Origin: Enterovibrio norvegicus FF-33 | GTDB lineage: Bacteria; Pseudomonadota; Gammaproteobacteria; Enterobacterales; Vibrionaceae | Assembly: GCF_000286835.2 (NCBI RefSeq) | Contig: NZ_AJYD02000013.1 | Location: forward strand, 530,308 to 594,307 | DNA length: 64,000 nucleotides | Direction: 5' to 3' | In this document: piece after piece, positions 40,260 through 50,005 of the stretch | Position numbering within the stretch: the stretch's first letter is position 1 | Layout of the letters: each line of letters starts with the position of its first letter | Notes under the pieces: model-generated | The model's input: the letters and a program-made list of their open reading frames with translations, nothing else | Databases searched by the model: none | What the model was told of the DNA's origin: nothing | Made by a program: the position numbers and the translations under genes

Positions 40260-41702
40260 CTAGCTGGTTGAAGAAACCGTCGCTAGACGCTCGTTACTTT
40301 CAGTGTTTGTCTGAGTCGGCTGCTTTTCGCAAGGGTCAACAAACCAGCCCATGTACGAGGTCAATATGGTGACGAAAATACAGACAAAACTTAGCCACAT
40401 AAACGGCGCGTAAGATAGCGTCGCAACACCCAAGATGCTGGCCATGTAGATGCCGTTGTCACTCCAAGGAACCATGCCAGACGTCAAGGTGCCGCCGAAC
40501 TCTGCGTTCCGCGACAGGTTCTTGCGTTGGTAACCTAAGCGATCATAATTCTTCGCACAGATTTTTGGTGTCAGGATCAGCGATACATACATGGCGGAGC
40601 CAAACACGTTACCCAGAAACGCGGTGCCAATGGTTGATGTAGCCAAACTGCCTGCCGAGTTCACTTTGCTTTCAAACACTTTCGCAATGGTTTCAAGCAC
40701 ACCGACTTTGTCCAGCAGCCCGCCAAATCCCAGGCCGAATATAATTACCGCCACAGAACCAAGCATGGATTCCATGCCACCACGATTAAGAATTGCATCG
40801 ATAAAGCTGACCCCAGATTCAATGGAAAACGGTGCCCATGCCGTATTGATGGCCTTCAGCGGTGCCATGTCTTGAACCACTATCGCCCATACGATACCCA
40901 GAACAGACCCTAGTGAAATAACGGGGAAAGACGGTAAACGTAAAGCGAGCAATACCAAGACAATGGCGACAGGGACGAAGCTTAGTGGGGTGATTACAAA
41001 TTGTTTTTCCATTGCAATGATGACGTCATTGACCTGAGCCATATCGACATTGCCGGCATAATGAAGACCCAGAGCGGTAAACAGAATCCCTGTGATAACG
41101 TAACTGATCAGAGCGATTGGCAACATGCCCTTGATATGCTCAACGACTTCAACGCCAGACATGGATGATGCAAGGATCACTGAATCTGAAAGCGGAGACA
41201 ATTTGTCGCCAAAATAGCAGCCAGAAAGCACCGCACCTGCGGTGACAGGCGCTGGAACGCCCAGCCCTTGTCCTATCCCCATCATTGCGATGCCAGCTGT
41301 ACCCGCGGCTCCCCAAGACGTGCCTGTTGCCAATGCGGTCAACGAACAAATGACCATGGTAGCGGCAAGGAAGATCGCCGGATGAATAGCATTCAAGCCG
41401 TAATAAATGATGGTGGGGACAATGCCGCCTGCAATCCAAGTACCAACGAGCGCGCCTACCGCGAGCAAGATCAGCACAGCGCCAAGGCCGTTAGATATGC
41501 CTTGTGTGGCTGCTTTTTCGAGATCTTTGTAATTGTGCCCTAGCTTAATACCAAGGCCGATAACGATGAACCAGCCGATATAAAGCGCTAACTGAATAGG
41601 CAAATCCAGCTTTGCTGTGAAAGAGAATGCCAGTAAGAGAAACAGACCAAGCGCAGTGAATACTTGGAATAACGAAGGGAGTTGCGCCGAGTGTTTTTGC
41701 AT
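40260..41702 (-). CDS. nhaC: Na+/H+ antiporter NhaC
   Basis: The 480-aa protein has about 11-12 membrane segments and NhaC-family signatures: 'ATGTSWGAAGTAGIAMMGIG', 'LSGCYFGDKLSPLSDSVILA' and 'SVAVIIFGLGFGGLLDKVGV'. The last part includes 'NAEFGGTLTSGMVPWSDNGI'. NhaC proteins exchange Na+ for protons, sometimes coupled to organic acids such as malate. Translation starts at 41702 behind AGAAGG. The 5' leader on the minus strand is structured and may sense a cation (separate entry). It ends at a strong terminator and is a one-gene unit divergent from asd. Confidence 0.93.
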   Translation of the reverse strand: MQKHSAQLPSLFQVFTALGLFLLLAFSFTAKLDLPIQLALYIGWFIVIGLGIKLGHNYKDLEKAATQGISNGLGAVLILLAVGALVGTWIAGGIVPTIIYYGLNAIHPAIFLAATMVICSLTALATGTSWGAAGTAGIAMMGIGQGLGVPAPVTAGAVLSGCYFGDKLSPLSDSVILASSMSGVEVVEHIKGMLPIALISYVITGILFTALGLHYAGNVDMAQVNDVIIAMEKQFVITPLSFVPVAIVLVLLALRLPSFPVISLGSVLGIVWAIVVQDMAPLKAINTAWAPFSIESGVSFIDAILNRGGMESMLGSVAVIIFGLGFGGLLDKVGVLETIAKVFESKVNSAGSLATSTIGTAFLGNVFGSAMYVSLILTPKICAKNYDRLGYQRKNLSRNAEFGGTLTSGMVPWSDNGIYMASILGVATLSYAPFMWLSFVCIFVTILTSYMGWFVDPCEKQPTQTNTESNERLATVSSTS

Positions 41703-41707
41703 ATTTC

Positions 41708-41796
41708 AAACCTTCTATGTCGGGCCCAATGGCTCCTGCCGGTGAAATATCCATATAGGGGCTGTCGGTACTGCCTTCCTGGCGGCGACGCATACT
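41708..41796 (-). promoter_or_regulatory. Structured nhaC 5' leader, candidate cation (Na+-I/DUF1646-type) riboswitch
   Basis: The minus-strand leader immediately before nhaC is GC-rich in an AT-rich gap. It is closed by a long-range stem: TATGCGTCG (41794-41786) pairs with CGACATA (41722-41716), with a small bulge. Inside are AGGAAGGC...GCCCCT, GCCG...CGGC and the hairpin GGCAGGAGCC. The closing stem touches the AGAAGG ribosome site (41716-41711), so folding could control translation. Both the gene type and the core GGAAGGCAGTACCGACAGCC recall the DUF1646 (Na+-I) motif as I remember it, but I could not align it to Rfam. Confidence 0.45.
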
Positions 41797-42272
41797 TTAT
41801 AGAAACAGGGATGAAGGGGTGAACAAGTATTTCGTTTTATGTGAGCTTTGAGTCAGGTGCGTTATTTTTCATGGTTTACTGTGTCTAATTGACGGTTTAT
41901 TTGTTGATTTAAGTGTTTTAAATGTGTTTCGTGGGTGTTTTTCTAATGTGTGAATTTTTGTTTCAAACTCACGAATTTCTCTGAGTAAGCAGAAATTTTT
42001 GTTTTTTTAATCCTTCATATGATAATTACCAGTGATAAACACTTTTATTGATGTGGTTGGGATTTTGAGATCCCCCGAAAACTTAAAAAAACAGAGAGTA
42101 ATGCCCTATATTTCACTCAATGAGGGGTAATATCATTAATTCGTTGGCTGTCGGCATGATTGCCTTGATTTGCCTCGCTGAGTTAGGCAAAAAGATGCAG
42201 TTTTTGCTTGTTATTTGTGTCGTTAATTTTCAAGATAGGGCGAGAAGATTATAACAAGGAGTGTGAGAGCGA
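41797..42272. other. nhaC/asd divergent intergenic region
   Basis: About 475 bp beyond the nhaC leader, very AT-rich, without a gene. It should hold both promoters. No lysine riboswitch is visible before asd. A ribosome site AAGGAGTGTGAGAG precedes asd. Confidence 0.5.
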
Positions 42273-43391
42273 ATGAAAAGAGTAGGTTTAGTCGGCTGGC
42301 GCGGTATGGTTGGTTCTGTACTGATGCAGCGCATGGTAGAAGAGCGTGATTTCGATGTTATCGAGCCTGTTTTCTACAGCACCTCTCAAATTGGCATTCC
42401 AGCGCCGAATTACGGAAAAGACGCGGGTTTGTTAGAAGATGCATTTGATATTGATAGCCTGAAAAAACTCGATATCGTGATTACCTGCCAAGGTGGTAGC
42501 TATACCGAGGCTGTATATCCAAAACTGCTGGCAGCAGGATGGAAAGGTTACTGGATTGACGCAGCATCAACACTGCGCATGAAAGAAGACAGCATCATTA
42601 CGCTTGATCCCGTTAACTTTAAGCAAATTCAAGAAGGCATCCACAAAGGCACGAAAGCCTATGTAGGTGGTAACTGTACCGTCAGTCTGATGCTGATGGC
42701 CGTTGGTGGTCTGTACCAAGAAGGTTTGGTTGAGTGGATGACCGCGCAAACGTATCAGGCAGCGTCTGGTGCAGGTGCTAAAAACATGCGCGAATTGATC
42801 AGCCAGATGGGTGTGGTTAACGACTCAGTGGGTCTTGAGTTGGCAAACCCTTCGACGTCTATTTTAGATATCGACCGTAAAGTGGCAGAAACACTGCGTT
42901 CTTCTAGCTTCCCAACATCTGAGTTTGGTGCGCCACTTGCGGGCTCATTGATTCCATGGATCGACGTGAAGCGTGAAAACGGTCAGAGCAAAGAAGAGTG
43001 GAAAGGTACGGTTGAAACCAACAAGATCCTTGGCATTCAAGATAACCCAGTACCGATTGATGGCACTTGTGTGCGTATCGGTGCCATGCGTTGTCACAGC
43101 CAAGCACTGACGTTGAAACTGAAGAAAAATGTGCCGATGGACGAGATTGAAAGCATCATCGCATCACATAACGATTGGGTGAAAGTCATCCCGAACGAAC
43201 GTGATATCACGGTTCAAGAACTGTCACCAGCGAAAGTAACGGGCACATTGTCTGTTCCTGTTGGTCGTCTGCGTAAGATGACCATGGGTGATGATTTCCT
43301 CAACGCGTTCACCGTGGGTGATCAGCTGTTGTGGGGGGCAGCAGAACCGCTTCGCCGTACACTGCGCATTATTTTGTCAGAAGTGGCTTAA
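42273..43391 (+). CDS. asd: Aspartate-semialdehyde dehydrogenase Asd
   Basis: Asd makes aspartate semialdehyde from aspartyl phosphate with NADPH, the branch point to lysine, diaminopimelate, threonine and methionine. The 372-aa product has the Gram-negative form of the family. '[20 protein letters not shown]' binds NADP, and the catalytic cysteine is in '[16 protein letters not shown]' at about residue 133. The substrate arginine and histidine are in '[19 protein letters not shown]'. Length is close to E. coli (367). It is a one-gene unit with a strong terminator. Codon use suggests high expression. Confidence 0.97.
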   Translation: MKRVGLVGWRGMVGSVLMQRMVEERDFDVIEPVFYSTSQIGIPAPNYGKDAGLLEDAFDIDSLKKLDIVITCQGGSYTEAVYPKLLAAGWKGYWIDAASTLRMKEDSIITLDPVNFKQIQEGIHKGTKAYVGGNCTVSLMLMAVGGLYQEGLVEWMTAQTYQAASGAGAKNMRELISQMGVVNDSVGLELANPSTSILDIDRKVAETLRSSSFPTSEFGAPLAGSLIPWIDVKRENGQSKEEWKGTVETNKILGIQDNPVPIDGTCVRIGAMRCHSQALTLKLKKNVPMDEIESIIASHNDWVKVIPNERDITVQELSPAKVTGTLSVPVGRLRKMTMGDDFLNAFTVGDQLLWGAAEPLRRTLRIILSEVA

Positions 43392-43427
43392 GCGCATCTC
43401 GCAAAAATAACAGGTTTGTAAATAATT

Positions 43428-43460
43428 AAAAAAAGCCGCTGTTCGTCAGCGGCTTTTTTG
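43428..43460 (+). terminator. asd terminator
   Basis: AAAAAAAGCCGCT and AGCGGCTTTTTT form the stem around GTTCGTC, with A- and T-tracts. Confidence 0.9.
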
Positions 43461-43506
43461 TATCTGTTATTTGGGATAGAAACAATCACGTTGAATTTTG
43501 GGCAAA

Positions 43507-43538
43507 AAAATACCCCGCCGAGGCGAGGTATTATCATC
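43507..43538 (-). terminator. sodB terminator
   Basis: On the minus strand AATACC..CGCC pairs with GGCG..GGTATT around TCGG-like loop bases, followed by T7. It lies 24 bp after the sodB stop. Confidence 0.75.
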
Positions 43539-43561
43539 TTTCACACAAGGTGAACGGAAAA

Positions 43562-44146
43562 TTAAGCAGCCAGGTTCTGTGCTACGAATTCCCAGTTAAC
43601 CAGTGCCCAGAATGCATTCATGTAGTCTGGACGCAGGTTGCGGTAATCGATGTAGTAAGCGTGTTCCCACAGGTCAACAGTCAGCAGAGGAGTCACACCT
43701 TCTTCAGTAAGAGGGGTCGCTGCGTTTGACGTGTTAACGATATCCAAAGAACCGTCTGCTTTCTTCACCAACCAAGTCCAAGAAGAACCGAAGTTGTTGA
43801 TTGCAGAATCAGTGAATTTCGCTTTGAATTCTTCAAAAGAACCGAATGACTTAGCGATTGCATCAGCAACATCACCCGTTGGCTCACCGCCGCCATTTGG
43901 GCTTAGGCAGTGCCAGTAGAAGGTGTGGTTCCAGATTTGTGCCGCGTTGTTGAAAACACCACCGGTAGAGGTCTTGATGATCTCTTCCAGAGATTTGCTC
44001 TCAAGCTCAGTACCTTCAACTAGGCCATTTAGCTTAACAACGTAAGTGTTGTGGTGTTTACCGTGGTGGTATTCCAGAGTCTCTTGAGAAATATGTGGTT
44101 CTAGCGCGTTTTTCTCGTAAGGAAGAGCTGGTAGTTGAAATGCCAT
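43562..44146 (-). CDS. sodB: Iron superoxide dismutase SodB
   Basis: SodB converts superoxide to hydrogen peroxide and oxygen. The 194-aa product is a close match to E. coli SodB (193 aa). Metal ligands are in 'EYHHGKHHNTYVVKL' (His 27), 'IWNHTFYWHCLSPNGGG' (His 74) and 'DLWEHAYYIDYRN' (Asp and His near 157-161). The residues near 'AQIWNHTFYWHCL' are typical of iron rather than manganese enzymes. I use the ATG at 44146 (MAFQLPALPYEKNALEPHIS); the upstream 13-codon extension is not family-like. It is divergent from grxD. RyhB/Fur control is known in relatives but not shown here. Confidence 0.97.
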   Translation of the reverse strand: MAFQLPALPYEKNALEPHISQETLEYHHGKHHNTYVVKLNGLVEGTELESKSLEEIIKTSTGGVFNNAAQIWNHTFYWHCLSPNGGGEPTGDVADAIAKSFGSFEEFKAKFTDSAINNFGSSWTWLVKKADGSLDIVNTSNAATPLTEEGVTPLLTVDLWEHAYYIDYRNLRPDYMNAFWALVNWEFVAQNLAA

Positions 44147-44408
44147 TACTCGATTCTCCATGATGGCGGGGTTTCCCCCTGACATTATTGCTTCCTGTAG
44201 ATTTGTCTTACACTGTAGGAGTGTTACCTATAGGTGACGTATCTACTTATAGACTGACTGCGAAACAGTTTAGCAAGGTTTTACTTTATTAAAAGAATAA
44301 TTTTTTAAAAAAGCGGCTGAATTTGACCCTAAAGATTTTAGGCGTTTTTTTCCAACCCTTTCCCAGTTAGAATCAAGGTAATCATCACACTTGGTGTTCG
44401 AGGAAGTA

Positions 44409-44747
44409 ATGGAAACGATTGATAAAATTAAACAGCAGATTGAAGAAAATACGATCCTGCTATACATGAAAGGCTCACCTAAGCTACCTAGCTGTGGCTT
44501 TTCTTCTCAAGCTAGCCAAGCGCTGATGGCGTGTGGCGAGAAATTCGCTTACGTAGACATTCTGCAAAATCCAGATATCCGCGCTGAGCTGCCAATTTAT
44601 GCACAGTGGCCAACTTTTCCACAACTGTGGATTGAAGGCGAGTTGGTTGGTGGTTGTGACATCATTCTGGAAATGTTCCAGAAAGGTGAACTTCAGCCAT
44701 TGATCAAAAACGCGACAGCACGTCGTGACACTGAAGAAAACAGCTAG
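44409..44747 (+). CDS. grxD: Monothiol glutaredoxin GrxD (Grx4)
   Basis: GrxD carries and transfers 2Fe-2S clusters and works with BolA proteins. The 112-aa product has the CGFS active site in 'SPKLPSCGFSSQASQAL' and 'WPTFPQLWIEGELVGGCDII' for glutathione binding. Length is close to E. coli (115). The start at 44409 has an AGGAAG ribosome site; the GTG at 44391 is rejected. It is divergent from sodB, a neighbour relation shared with enteric bacteria, linking oxidative stress and iron-sulfur supply. Confidence 0.97.
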   Translation: METIDKIKQQIEENTILLYMKGSPKLPSCGFSSQASQALMACGEKFAYVDILQNPDIRAELPIYAQWPTFPQLWIEGELVGGCDIILEMFQKGELQPLIKNATARRDTEENS

Positions 44748-44779
44748 TCCGTTTTGTCAGTCTGTGACGCTATAATGTT

Positions 44780-44808
44780 AAAAAGCCGCTGATTCAGCGG
44801 CTTTTTTG
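44780..44808 (+). terminator. grxD terminator
   Basis: AAAAAGCCGCTGA and TCAGCGGCTTTTT form a near-perfect stem with T6. It is bidirectional with respect to the convergent carrier gene. Confidence 0.9.
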
Positions 44809-44838
44809 TGTCTGTTTGCTAGAAGCACTGTTTGAATG

Positions 44839-46161
44839 CTATAGGGTCATGGCCGCTATCCAACCAAAGGCAATTAATGGCAGGTTGTAGTGAATAAAGG
44901 TCGGCACAACCGTATCCCAAATGTGTTCATGCTGACCATCTGCATTGAGACCAGATGTTGGACCCAAGGTCGAATCTGACGCTGGAGAACCCGCATCACC
45001 CAGTGCTGCTGCGGTGCCAACCAAAGCAATGGTTGCCATTGGTGAGAAGCCGAATGCCAGCGCAAGTGGCACGTAAATGGTGGCAATGATGGGAATGGTG
45101 GAAAACGACGAACCAATACCCATGGTCACCAGTAAACCAACAACCAACATCAGCAGCGCCGCCAGCGGTTTGTTGTCCCCAATCGCGTCAGACAGCGACG
45201 CCACTAAGGTCTCAACCCCGCCAGTGGCTTTCATCACTGCGGCAAAGCCTGCGGCGGAAATCATAATGAAACCAATCATCGCCATCATATGTACACCGCG
45301 GGTAAACACGTCTTGGGTGTCTTTCCATTTAATGACGCCACCAAAGGTAAACACCATAAAGCCGGCTAAAGCACCGACAATCATGGAGCCAGTATAAAGC
45401 TGCACACTCAGCGCGGCGGCAATAGCAAAAACGGCGACAACGATATTCTGAGGTTTGAATTCGGTTTTTTCAGGCTCTGCTGCGAGGATCTTCTCTTCAG
45501 AATACTGGCGTGGTTTACGGTAACTGATGAAGGTTGCAACCAGCACACCAAACAACATGCCTGCAGCGGGTAATAGCATGGCCTGTGGCACCTGGCTGCC
45601 GACGACATCTAACCCATTGTCGTGAAGGTTTTTGAGCAAAATATTGTTGAGGAAAATCCCGCCAAAACCAATAGGCAACACCATGTATGGCGTGATCAAA
45701 CCAAAGGTGAGAACACAAGCAACAAGGCGGCGATCCATATTCAGTTTGGCAAACACATGCAGCAACGGCGGGATAACAATTGGGATAAAGGCGATGTGAA
45801 CCGGAATGACGTTCTGCGACGAAATAGCTAGCAATGCAAGTGCGACAAGTACCATATATTTGAGTGCACTTGATGCGGCGGCATTGTCTTTACCATGCAG
45901 TTTTCGGATGATGCCATGAGCGAGTAAATCCGTAATGCCAGAGCGGCTCAACGCGACGGCAAATGCGCCCAGCATGGCATAGCTGAGTGCAATCGTCGCA
46001 CCACCGCCCAACCCGCCTTCAAAGGCTGCAATGGTATCGGTGAGTGATAGGCCACTGACCAAGCCGCCAAGAACGGCACTAAAGGTTAACGCGACAACGA
46101 CATTCACGCGCATCAGCGCTAATGCCAGCATCACGCAAACTGAAATGACTACTGGATTCAT
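44839..46161 (-). CDS. NhaC-superfamily carrier (YuiF-like Na+/H+ antiporter family)
   Basis: The 440-aa protein has about 11-12 membrane segments and the YuiF-like NhaC-superfamily pattern: '[20 protein letters not shown]', '[20 protein letters not shown]' and '[20 protein letters not shown]'. The last part includes '[20 protein letters not shown]'. Members are annotated as Na+/H+ antiporters, but several probably carry amino acids; the substrate is not clear. It is a single gene, convergent with grxD. It is distinct in sequence from the NhaC at 40.3-41.7 kb. Confidence 0.8.
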   Translation of the reverse strand: MNPVVISVCVMLALALMRVNVVVALTFSAVLGGLVSGLSLTDTIAAFEGGLGGGATIALSYAMLGAFAVALSRSGITDLLAHGIIRKLHGKDNAAASSALKYMVLVALALLAISSQNVIPVHIAFIPIVIPPLLHVFAKLNMDRRLVACVLTFGLITPYMVLPIGFGGIFLNNILLKNLHDNGLDVVGSQVPQAMLLPAAGMLFGVLVATFISYRKPRQYSEEKILAAEPEKTEFKPQNIVVAVFAIAAALSVQLYTGSMIVGALAGFMVFTFGGVIKWKDTQDVFTRGVHMMAMIGFIMISAAGFAAVMKATGGVETLVASLSDAIGDNKPLAALLMLVVGLLVTMGIGSSFSTIPIIATIYVPLALAFGFSPMATIALVGTAAALGDAGSPASDSTLGPTSGLNADGQHEHIWDTVVPTFIHYNLPLIAFGWIAAMTL

Positions 46162-46280
46162 GATTTCTTATCCCTACTTCCAGCCCAAATGCGGGCCAAT
46201 ATTTATCCCAAAAAGACGAAGGTCACAGTTTGCGGATATTTTTGAGGTTGTCGAGGGGAAATTGGGCGACTAGCGGAAAT

Positions 46281-46308
46281 AAAAAAGGCCAGCGGGTGCT
46301 GGCCTTTT
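46281..46308 (-). terminator. volA terminator
   Basis: AAAAGGCCAGC and GCTGGCCTTTTTT form the stem (loop ACCC) on the minus strand, followed by ATTTCC. It lies 19 bp after volA. Confidence 0.88.
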
Positions 46309-46326
46309 GGGGGAGGTCTAGGGAGA

Positions 46327-48738
46327 TTATTCTAGAACGCTGGTGTCACTCACCGCATAATCGGAACTGCCTGCTAGGAATTGTACCAACTGGCTTTGCA
46401 TTTCTGTGGTATGCCCAAGGTCACTAAAATCGTCTTCTTGAGGAGAAATCACAGTGCTGTGCTTACCAACATCACTGAACTTAGTGAAGTTTCTGCCATT
46501 GCTTGTCGTTTGTGACGCACTATCAACAGTGGTTAACTGAAGCTTCGTTGCTAACGGTTCTGTACCCGCAAACGGCGCATCGGTTACCGTGTTTGGCACT
46601 GTCGCATCATTTTTCACTTGTTGCATATGAATCGGCAACGCGTCTAAAACGTTAGTGCCATTGATGTCATTTTCACCCACCAAGTTGAATGGGTCGACGG
46701 CATCAATAACCGTTTGTGCCGCGTAAGCAAAACTACTAACTAGTTCTGCCGCCTTTGTTGCATCCGTTGTGCCACTCGTGACCTGGGCAATGATGCCAGG
46801 GCCGAATGTGTTAGAACCCAACAACAAGTTGGCGATTTGACCACCGGTATTGGCTGCCGCAACACGAGAGAACTTAAAGATGGCGTCGCCTGCCGCATCG
46901 TCAAGCGTGCTATTCGCCATGGCGACAGTACCAAACCCTGTGATCCCTCCCAGTGAGTGACCAAACAGTGATGGATTTGTCACGGCGGTATTAGCCAATG
47001 AAGCGAGCGGTGTGCCTGTAAATGCGGTAACAGACTGGGTGATTGTTGTTGCTGCTCTCAATCCCATGTTGTCCAACATACTTTGTCTTAAATTGTCACG
47101 ACCTACAGGTAGGTAAGTCAAGTTCAAGAAAGCCGTCGGATCAACATTGGCTGAGCGCGTGGCATCTAAACTTCGCTCACCGTGCAATGGCTGATCAATA
47201 GCAATAACCGCAATGTCTTTGGTGAGAGTTTTCGCGCCATTAATAACATTGGCAGCAAACGCATAGGCATTTTCCTTCGCTGACGTAATACCGTGTTGGT
47301 AAATCACCAGTTCCATGTCACCGGGTGAGCCAACCAGGGCTGTTGGGGTGAAGAGTATAAATGGCACGTCTTCCAAAGATTTAAGCTGAGGGACAGGGTT
47401 ATAGCGAGTAATAACACGCTCTGAATCTAGCTGTGAGCCGTCTGCTTTGGTTAACGTGAGGCCAACAAGCTTGAGTTGTTCGGCAGGGTCTGTCGCCAAT
47501 GTGGTTAAATCAACACCAGCCGCCACGAGTTGTTGCCCAACCGCACTTGCGTCATCGGAATTGTCGCCATTGAGTACATTGGAAACGATTGCCAAGCTCG
47601 GCATCGCCGATTCAAACGGTGTTGTGTTCCAAGTCGAAGCGTCTTTTTCCAAGAAGTAGGGCAGTTTGACTGTGCCCTTTGAAACAGTCACGGTACCGGG
47701 CGCATAAGCGGTAACCAAGGCTGCAGCATCGCTACCGTTGTTCGTTTCAATGTAGCTAGCAAAGTTGGTGTCGGCAGGTAGTGCAGTTGCATAATCCTGA
47801 CCTGACGCAGGAACCGACATAAAGTAAGCGCCTGTTAAGCTAACATCATTGGGGTTAGCGGAATCTTTCCAGACTGCACCGAAGTCTCCTAATCCAGCTC
47901 CTGTCGCAATCGCAGCTTTAGTCGCATATAGCGTGTCGCCGACTGATTGTGTCGTAAACCAAGAACTGTAAATAATGTCCTCGTTCGCGGTCCCCAACTG
48001 AGCAAAGATTGCATTGATTCCTTTGGTCACTTGAGCGGCGGTAGCGATAGAATCATTCACAATGGTTGTTGATTTAGAAACCAGTGTTGCATAGGAGGAC
48101 GACATGCCGAGTGTATCGCCGTTGGCGTCATTCAGGTCGTCTGTGAGTGCAATAATATACTCACCTTTTTCTGCCAATGAGTCGGCGAATTGAATGATGA
48201 GGCGATCGTTTTTTGCATCAGAAATGACTTGGTAATCCGTGCCATTTACCAACATTTTTTTAAGGTTTGGAGAGCCTGTTAATCCTTCAGTCAGTTGAGC
48301 AACAACGACACCTGATGCCAACACGCCATCAGCTAACCCTGCGCCTTCAAACGGCATGACTATCGGCATCGAGACAGGCCAGCCATCCATGGTACCCATT
48401 GCTGCTCTTGGATCGGCGAGATTTGCAGCTAGAGCAGCACGATTACCTGAACTCATACTGGATTGCGTGGCACTTGCATCGCTGGTGGGGATATTTAACG
48501 TGCCGTCGTTAGTATCCATCAATAAGAAACTAGGACCAGGGATCGTTGCATTACTGCCAGAGAGGTTAAAGCTGATCTTGGTAGGTGCTTTTAAGCTTTC
48601 TTGAATATAAGCTTCTTCAAAAACGCCAGAGCCAGTGTTTCCACTTAATTCGGACTCTCCACATGCGGAAAGACCAAATGCAGCTGTTAACATCAGCGCT
48701 AGTCGGGTTTTATTGCTTGGTAATTCTAAATACATCAT
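46327..48738 (-). CDS. volA: VolA/Pla-1-type surface lipoprotein lysophospholipase
   Basis: VolA is a surface-exposed lipoprotein that cleaves lysophosphatidylcholine to free fatty acids, which FadL then imports. The 803-aa product has a lipoprotein signal ending LSAC (Cys about 26) and an alpha/beta-hydrolase domain. The nucleophile is in 'FGHSLGGITGFGTV' at about residue 595, with candidate acid and histidine in 'QQVKNDATVPN' and 'DVGKHSTVISP'. The N-terminal half is Ala/Ser/Thr-rich, as in Pla-1/cef extracellular lipases. It starts 19 bp after fadL on the same strand with a GAGGGAG ribosome site, the fadL-volA arrangement known from Vibrio cholerae. Confidence 0.88.
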   Translation of the reverse strand: MMYLELPSNKTRLALMLTAAFGLSACGESELSGNTGSGVFEEAYIQESLKAPTKISFNLSGSNATIPGPSFLLMDTNDGTLNIPTSDASATQSSMSSGNRAALAANLADPRAAMGTMDGWPVSMPIVMPFEGAGLADGVLASGVVVAQLTEGLTGSPNLKKMLVNGTDYQVISDAKNDRLIIQFADSLAEKGEYIIALTDDLNDANGDTLGMSSSYATLVSKSTTIVNDSIATAAQVTKGINAIFAQLGTANEDIIYSSWFTTQSVGDTLYATKAAIATGAGLGDFGAVWKDSANPNDVSLTGAYFMSVPASGQDYATALPADTNFASYIETNNGSDAAALVTAYAPGTVTVSKGTVKLPYFLEKDASTWNTTPFESAMPSLAIVSNVLNGDNSDDASAVGQQLVAAGVDLTTLATDPAEQLKLVGLTLTKADGSQLDSERVITRYNPVPQLKSLEDVPFILFTPTALVGSPGDMELVIYQHGITSAKENAYAFAANVINGAKTLTKDIAVIAIDQPLHGERSLDATRSANVDPTAFLNLTYLPVGRDNLRQSMLDNMGLRAATTITQSVTAFTGTPLASLANTAVTNPSLFGHSLGGITGFGTVAMANSTLDDAAGDAIFKFSRVAAANTGGQIANLLLGSNTFGPGIIAQVTSGTTDATKAAELVSSFAYAAQTVIDAVDPFNLVGENDINGTNVLDALPIHMQQVKNDATVPNTVTDAPFAGTEPLATKLQLTTVDSASQTTSNGRNFTKFSDVGKHSTVISPQEDDFSDLGHTTEMQSQLVQFLAGSSDYAVSDTSVLE

Positions 48739-48757
48739 TCATCTCCCTCGACTGATG

Positions 48758-50005
48758 TTAAAAGGTGTAATTGGCTTGCATTGCCGCGAGATACGCAGCG
48801 CCTTTGCCATCGAAGGTAAAGTCGATACCCGATACGCTGCTACTTTCCTTTAAGGTGTTTGACTTGCTGTAGATATATGTCAAACCTACGTCAAAAGAGA
48901 GTTGTGGCGAGTATTGATAGGTGGCACCACCAGAAAACCAATAGCGATCAGTATCTGGGATGCTGAGTGTCGATTTACCCGCCTGTTCATCAAAGGCGAA
49001 ACCAGTGCGTAACGTCCAGGTTTCATCAAGTGTATAAGTAGTGCCGACTGAATAACGGAATGCGTCATCGTATTTTTCGTCTTTTTGAAAACAGATTCCA
49101 TTGGTTAATGAACAGCCTGTGCCCGTGGCTTTTAGCTCTGTAAATTTGCTCCATTGAGACCACATGACGCTGTAATGAACGGCCCAAGTTTGATTAAGTT
49201 GGTGAAAACCAGAAAATTCGGCAATGGCAGGGAGGGGAACGTTTAGGTCTCCACTGGTTTCGCCACCGCCTGGGATGATGTTTCCAGAGTGATCGGTGAA
49301 ATCACCATTAAACTCGAGGTCGATACGAGAACGATAAGCTAGTCCAAAACGATGCTTGTCACTGAGTTCATAGACTGCACCTGCATTCCAACCGAAACCC
49401 CAGGTATCACCTTCCATGGTTATCAGTTTGTCACTAAAATCGTTGGATACGGCTGTTGAAGCGATACCGTAATGGCGATTTAACTCAGCCATGGCATAAA
49501 CAATATTGAGGCCTGCACCCACACTGAACTTGTCATTAATTCGATAGGAGGCTGCTGGATTCAAGTTCACTGAAACTAAAGAAGTATCTCCTGCAAGATC
49601 GCCTGCGTTGAAAGCATCTGGGTAATCAGTAGCTACACCGTATGTTGTATAAAGGCCAACACCAAATGCCCACTTATCGTTTAGCGGATTGACATAGTAT
49701 GATGCGGGAACAACCTGCATTGGAGCAACGTCAGATGCTTTTTGCCCAGTTGTTTTGTCTGTAATATCAATTTCTGGGTCAACAATGTGAAGAGCGCCAG
49801 ACACTTGTGTCTCAGTGAATAACGCCATTGAAGCAGGGTTGCGAGCCATTACAGAAGCGTTATCCGCCATTGCTGCCTCGCCTGCGTATGCCCGACCCAA
49901 ACCACTGGCCGAGTGCTCGGATACCTGAAAACCCGCACTCCAAGCACTAGGGGCAGCGAGTGCGACAGCCAGCGCTATCGCGATTCTTGATAATTTTTTT
50001 GACAT
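48758..50005 (-). CDS. fadL: Long-chain fatty acid outer-membrane porin FadL (partner of volA)
   Basis: FadL is a 14-strand outer-membrane barrel that lets long-chain fatty acids enter. The 415-aa product has a signal peptide (cleavage after AWS-A, about residue 24) and the hallmark N terminus 'GFQVSEHSASGLGRAYAGEA', with 'ARNPASMALF' in the hatch. It ends in a C-terminal aromatic (NYTF), the signal for barrel assembly. The start at 50005 follows GAGAGG; the 15-codon extension upstream is rejected. It is the first gene of a fadL-volA operon with a FadR-like operator about 103 bp upstream. A second FadL paralog is encoded just upstream. Confidence 0.93.
   Translation of the reverse strand: MSKKLSRIAIALAVALAAPSAWSAGFQVSEHSASGLGRAYAGEAAMADNASVMARNPASMALFTETQVSGALHIVDPEIDITDKTTGQKASDVAPMQVVPASYYVNPLNDKWAFGVGLYTTYGVATDYPDAFNAGDLAGDTSLVSVNLNPAASYRINDKFSVGAGLNIVYAMAELNRHYGIASTAVSNDFSDKLITMEGDTWGFGWNAGAVYELSDKHRFGLAYRSRIDLEFNGDFTDHSGNIIPGGGETSGDLNVPLPAIAEFSGFHQLNQTWAVHYSVMWSQWSKFTELKATGTGCSLTNGICFQKDEKYDDAFRYSVGTTYTLDETWTLRTGFAFDEQAGKSTLSIPDTDRYWFSGGATYQYSPQLSFDVGLTYIYSKSNTLKESSSVSGIDFTFDGKGAAYLAAMQANYTF

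Noticed and set aside
41703-42272. Lysine riboswitch before nhaC or asd
   Set aside because: I looked for the conserved lysine-riboswitch core and found none; the structured element present differs and points toward nhaC.
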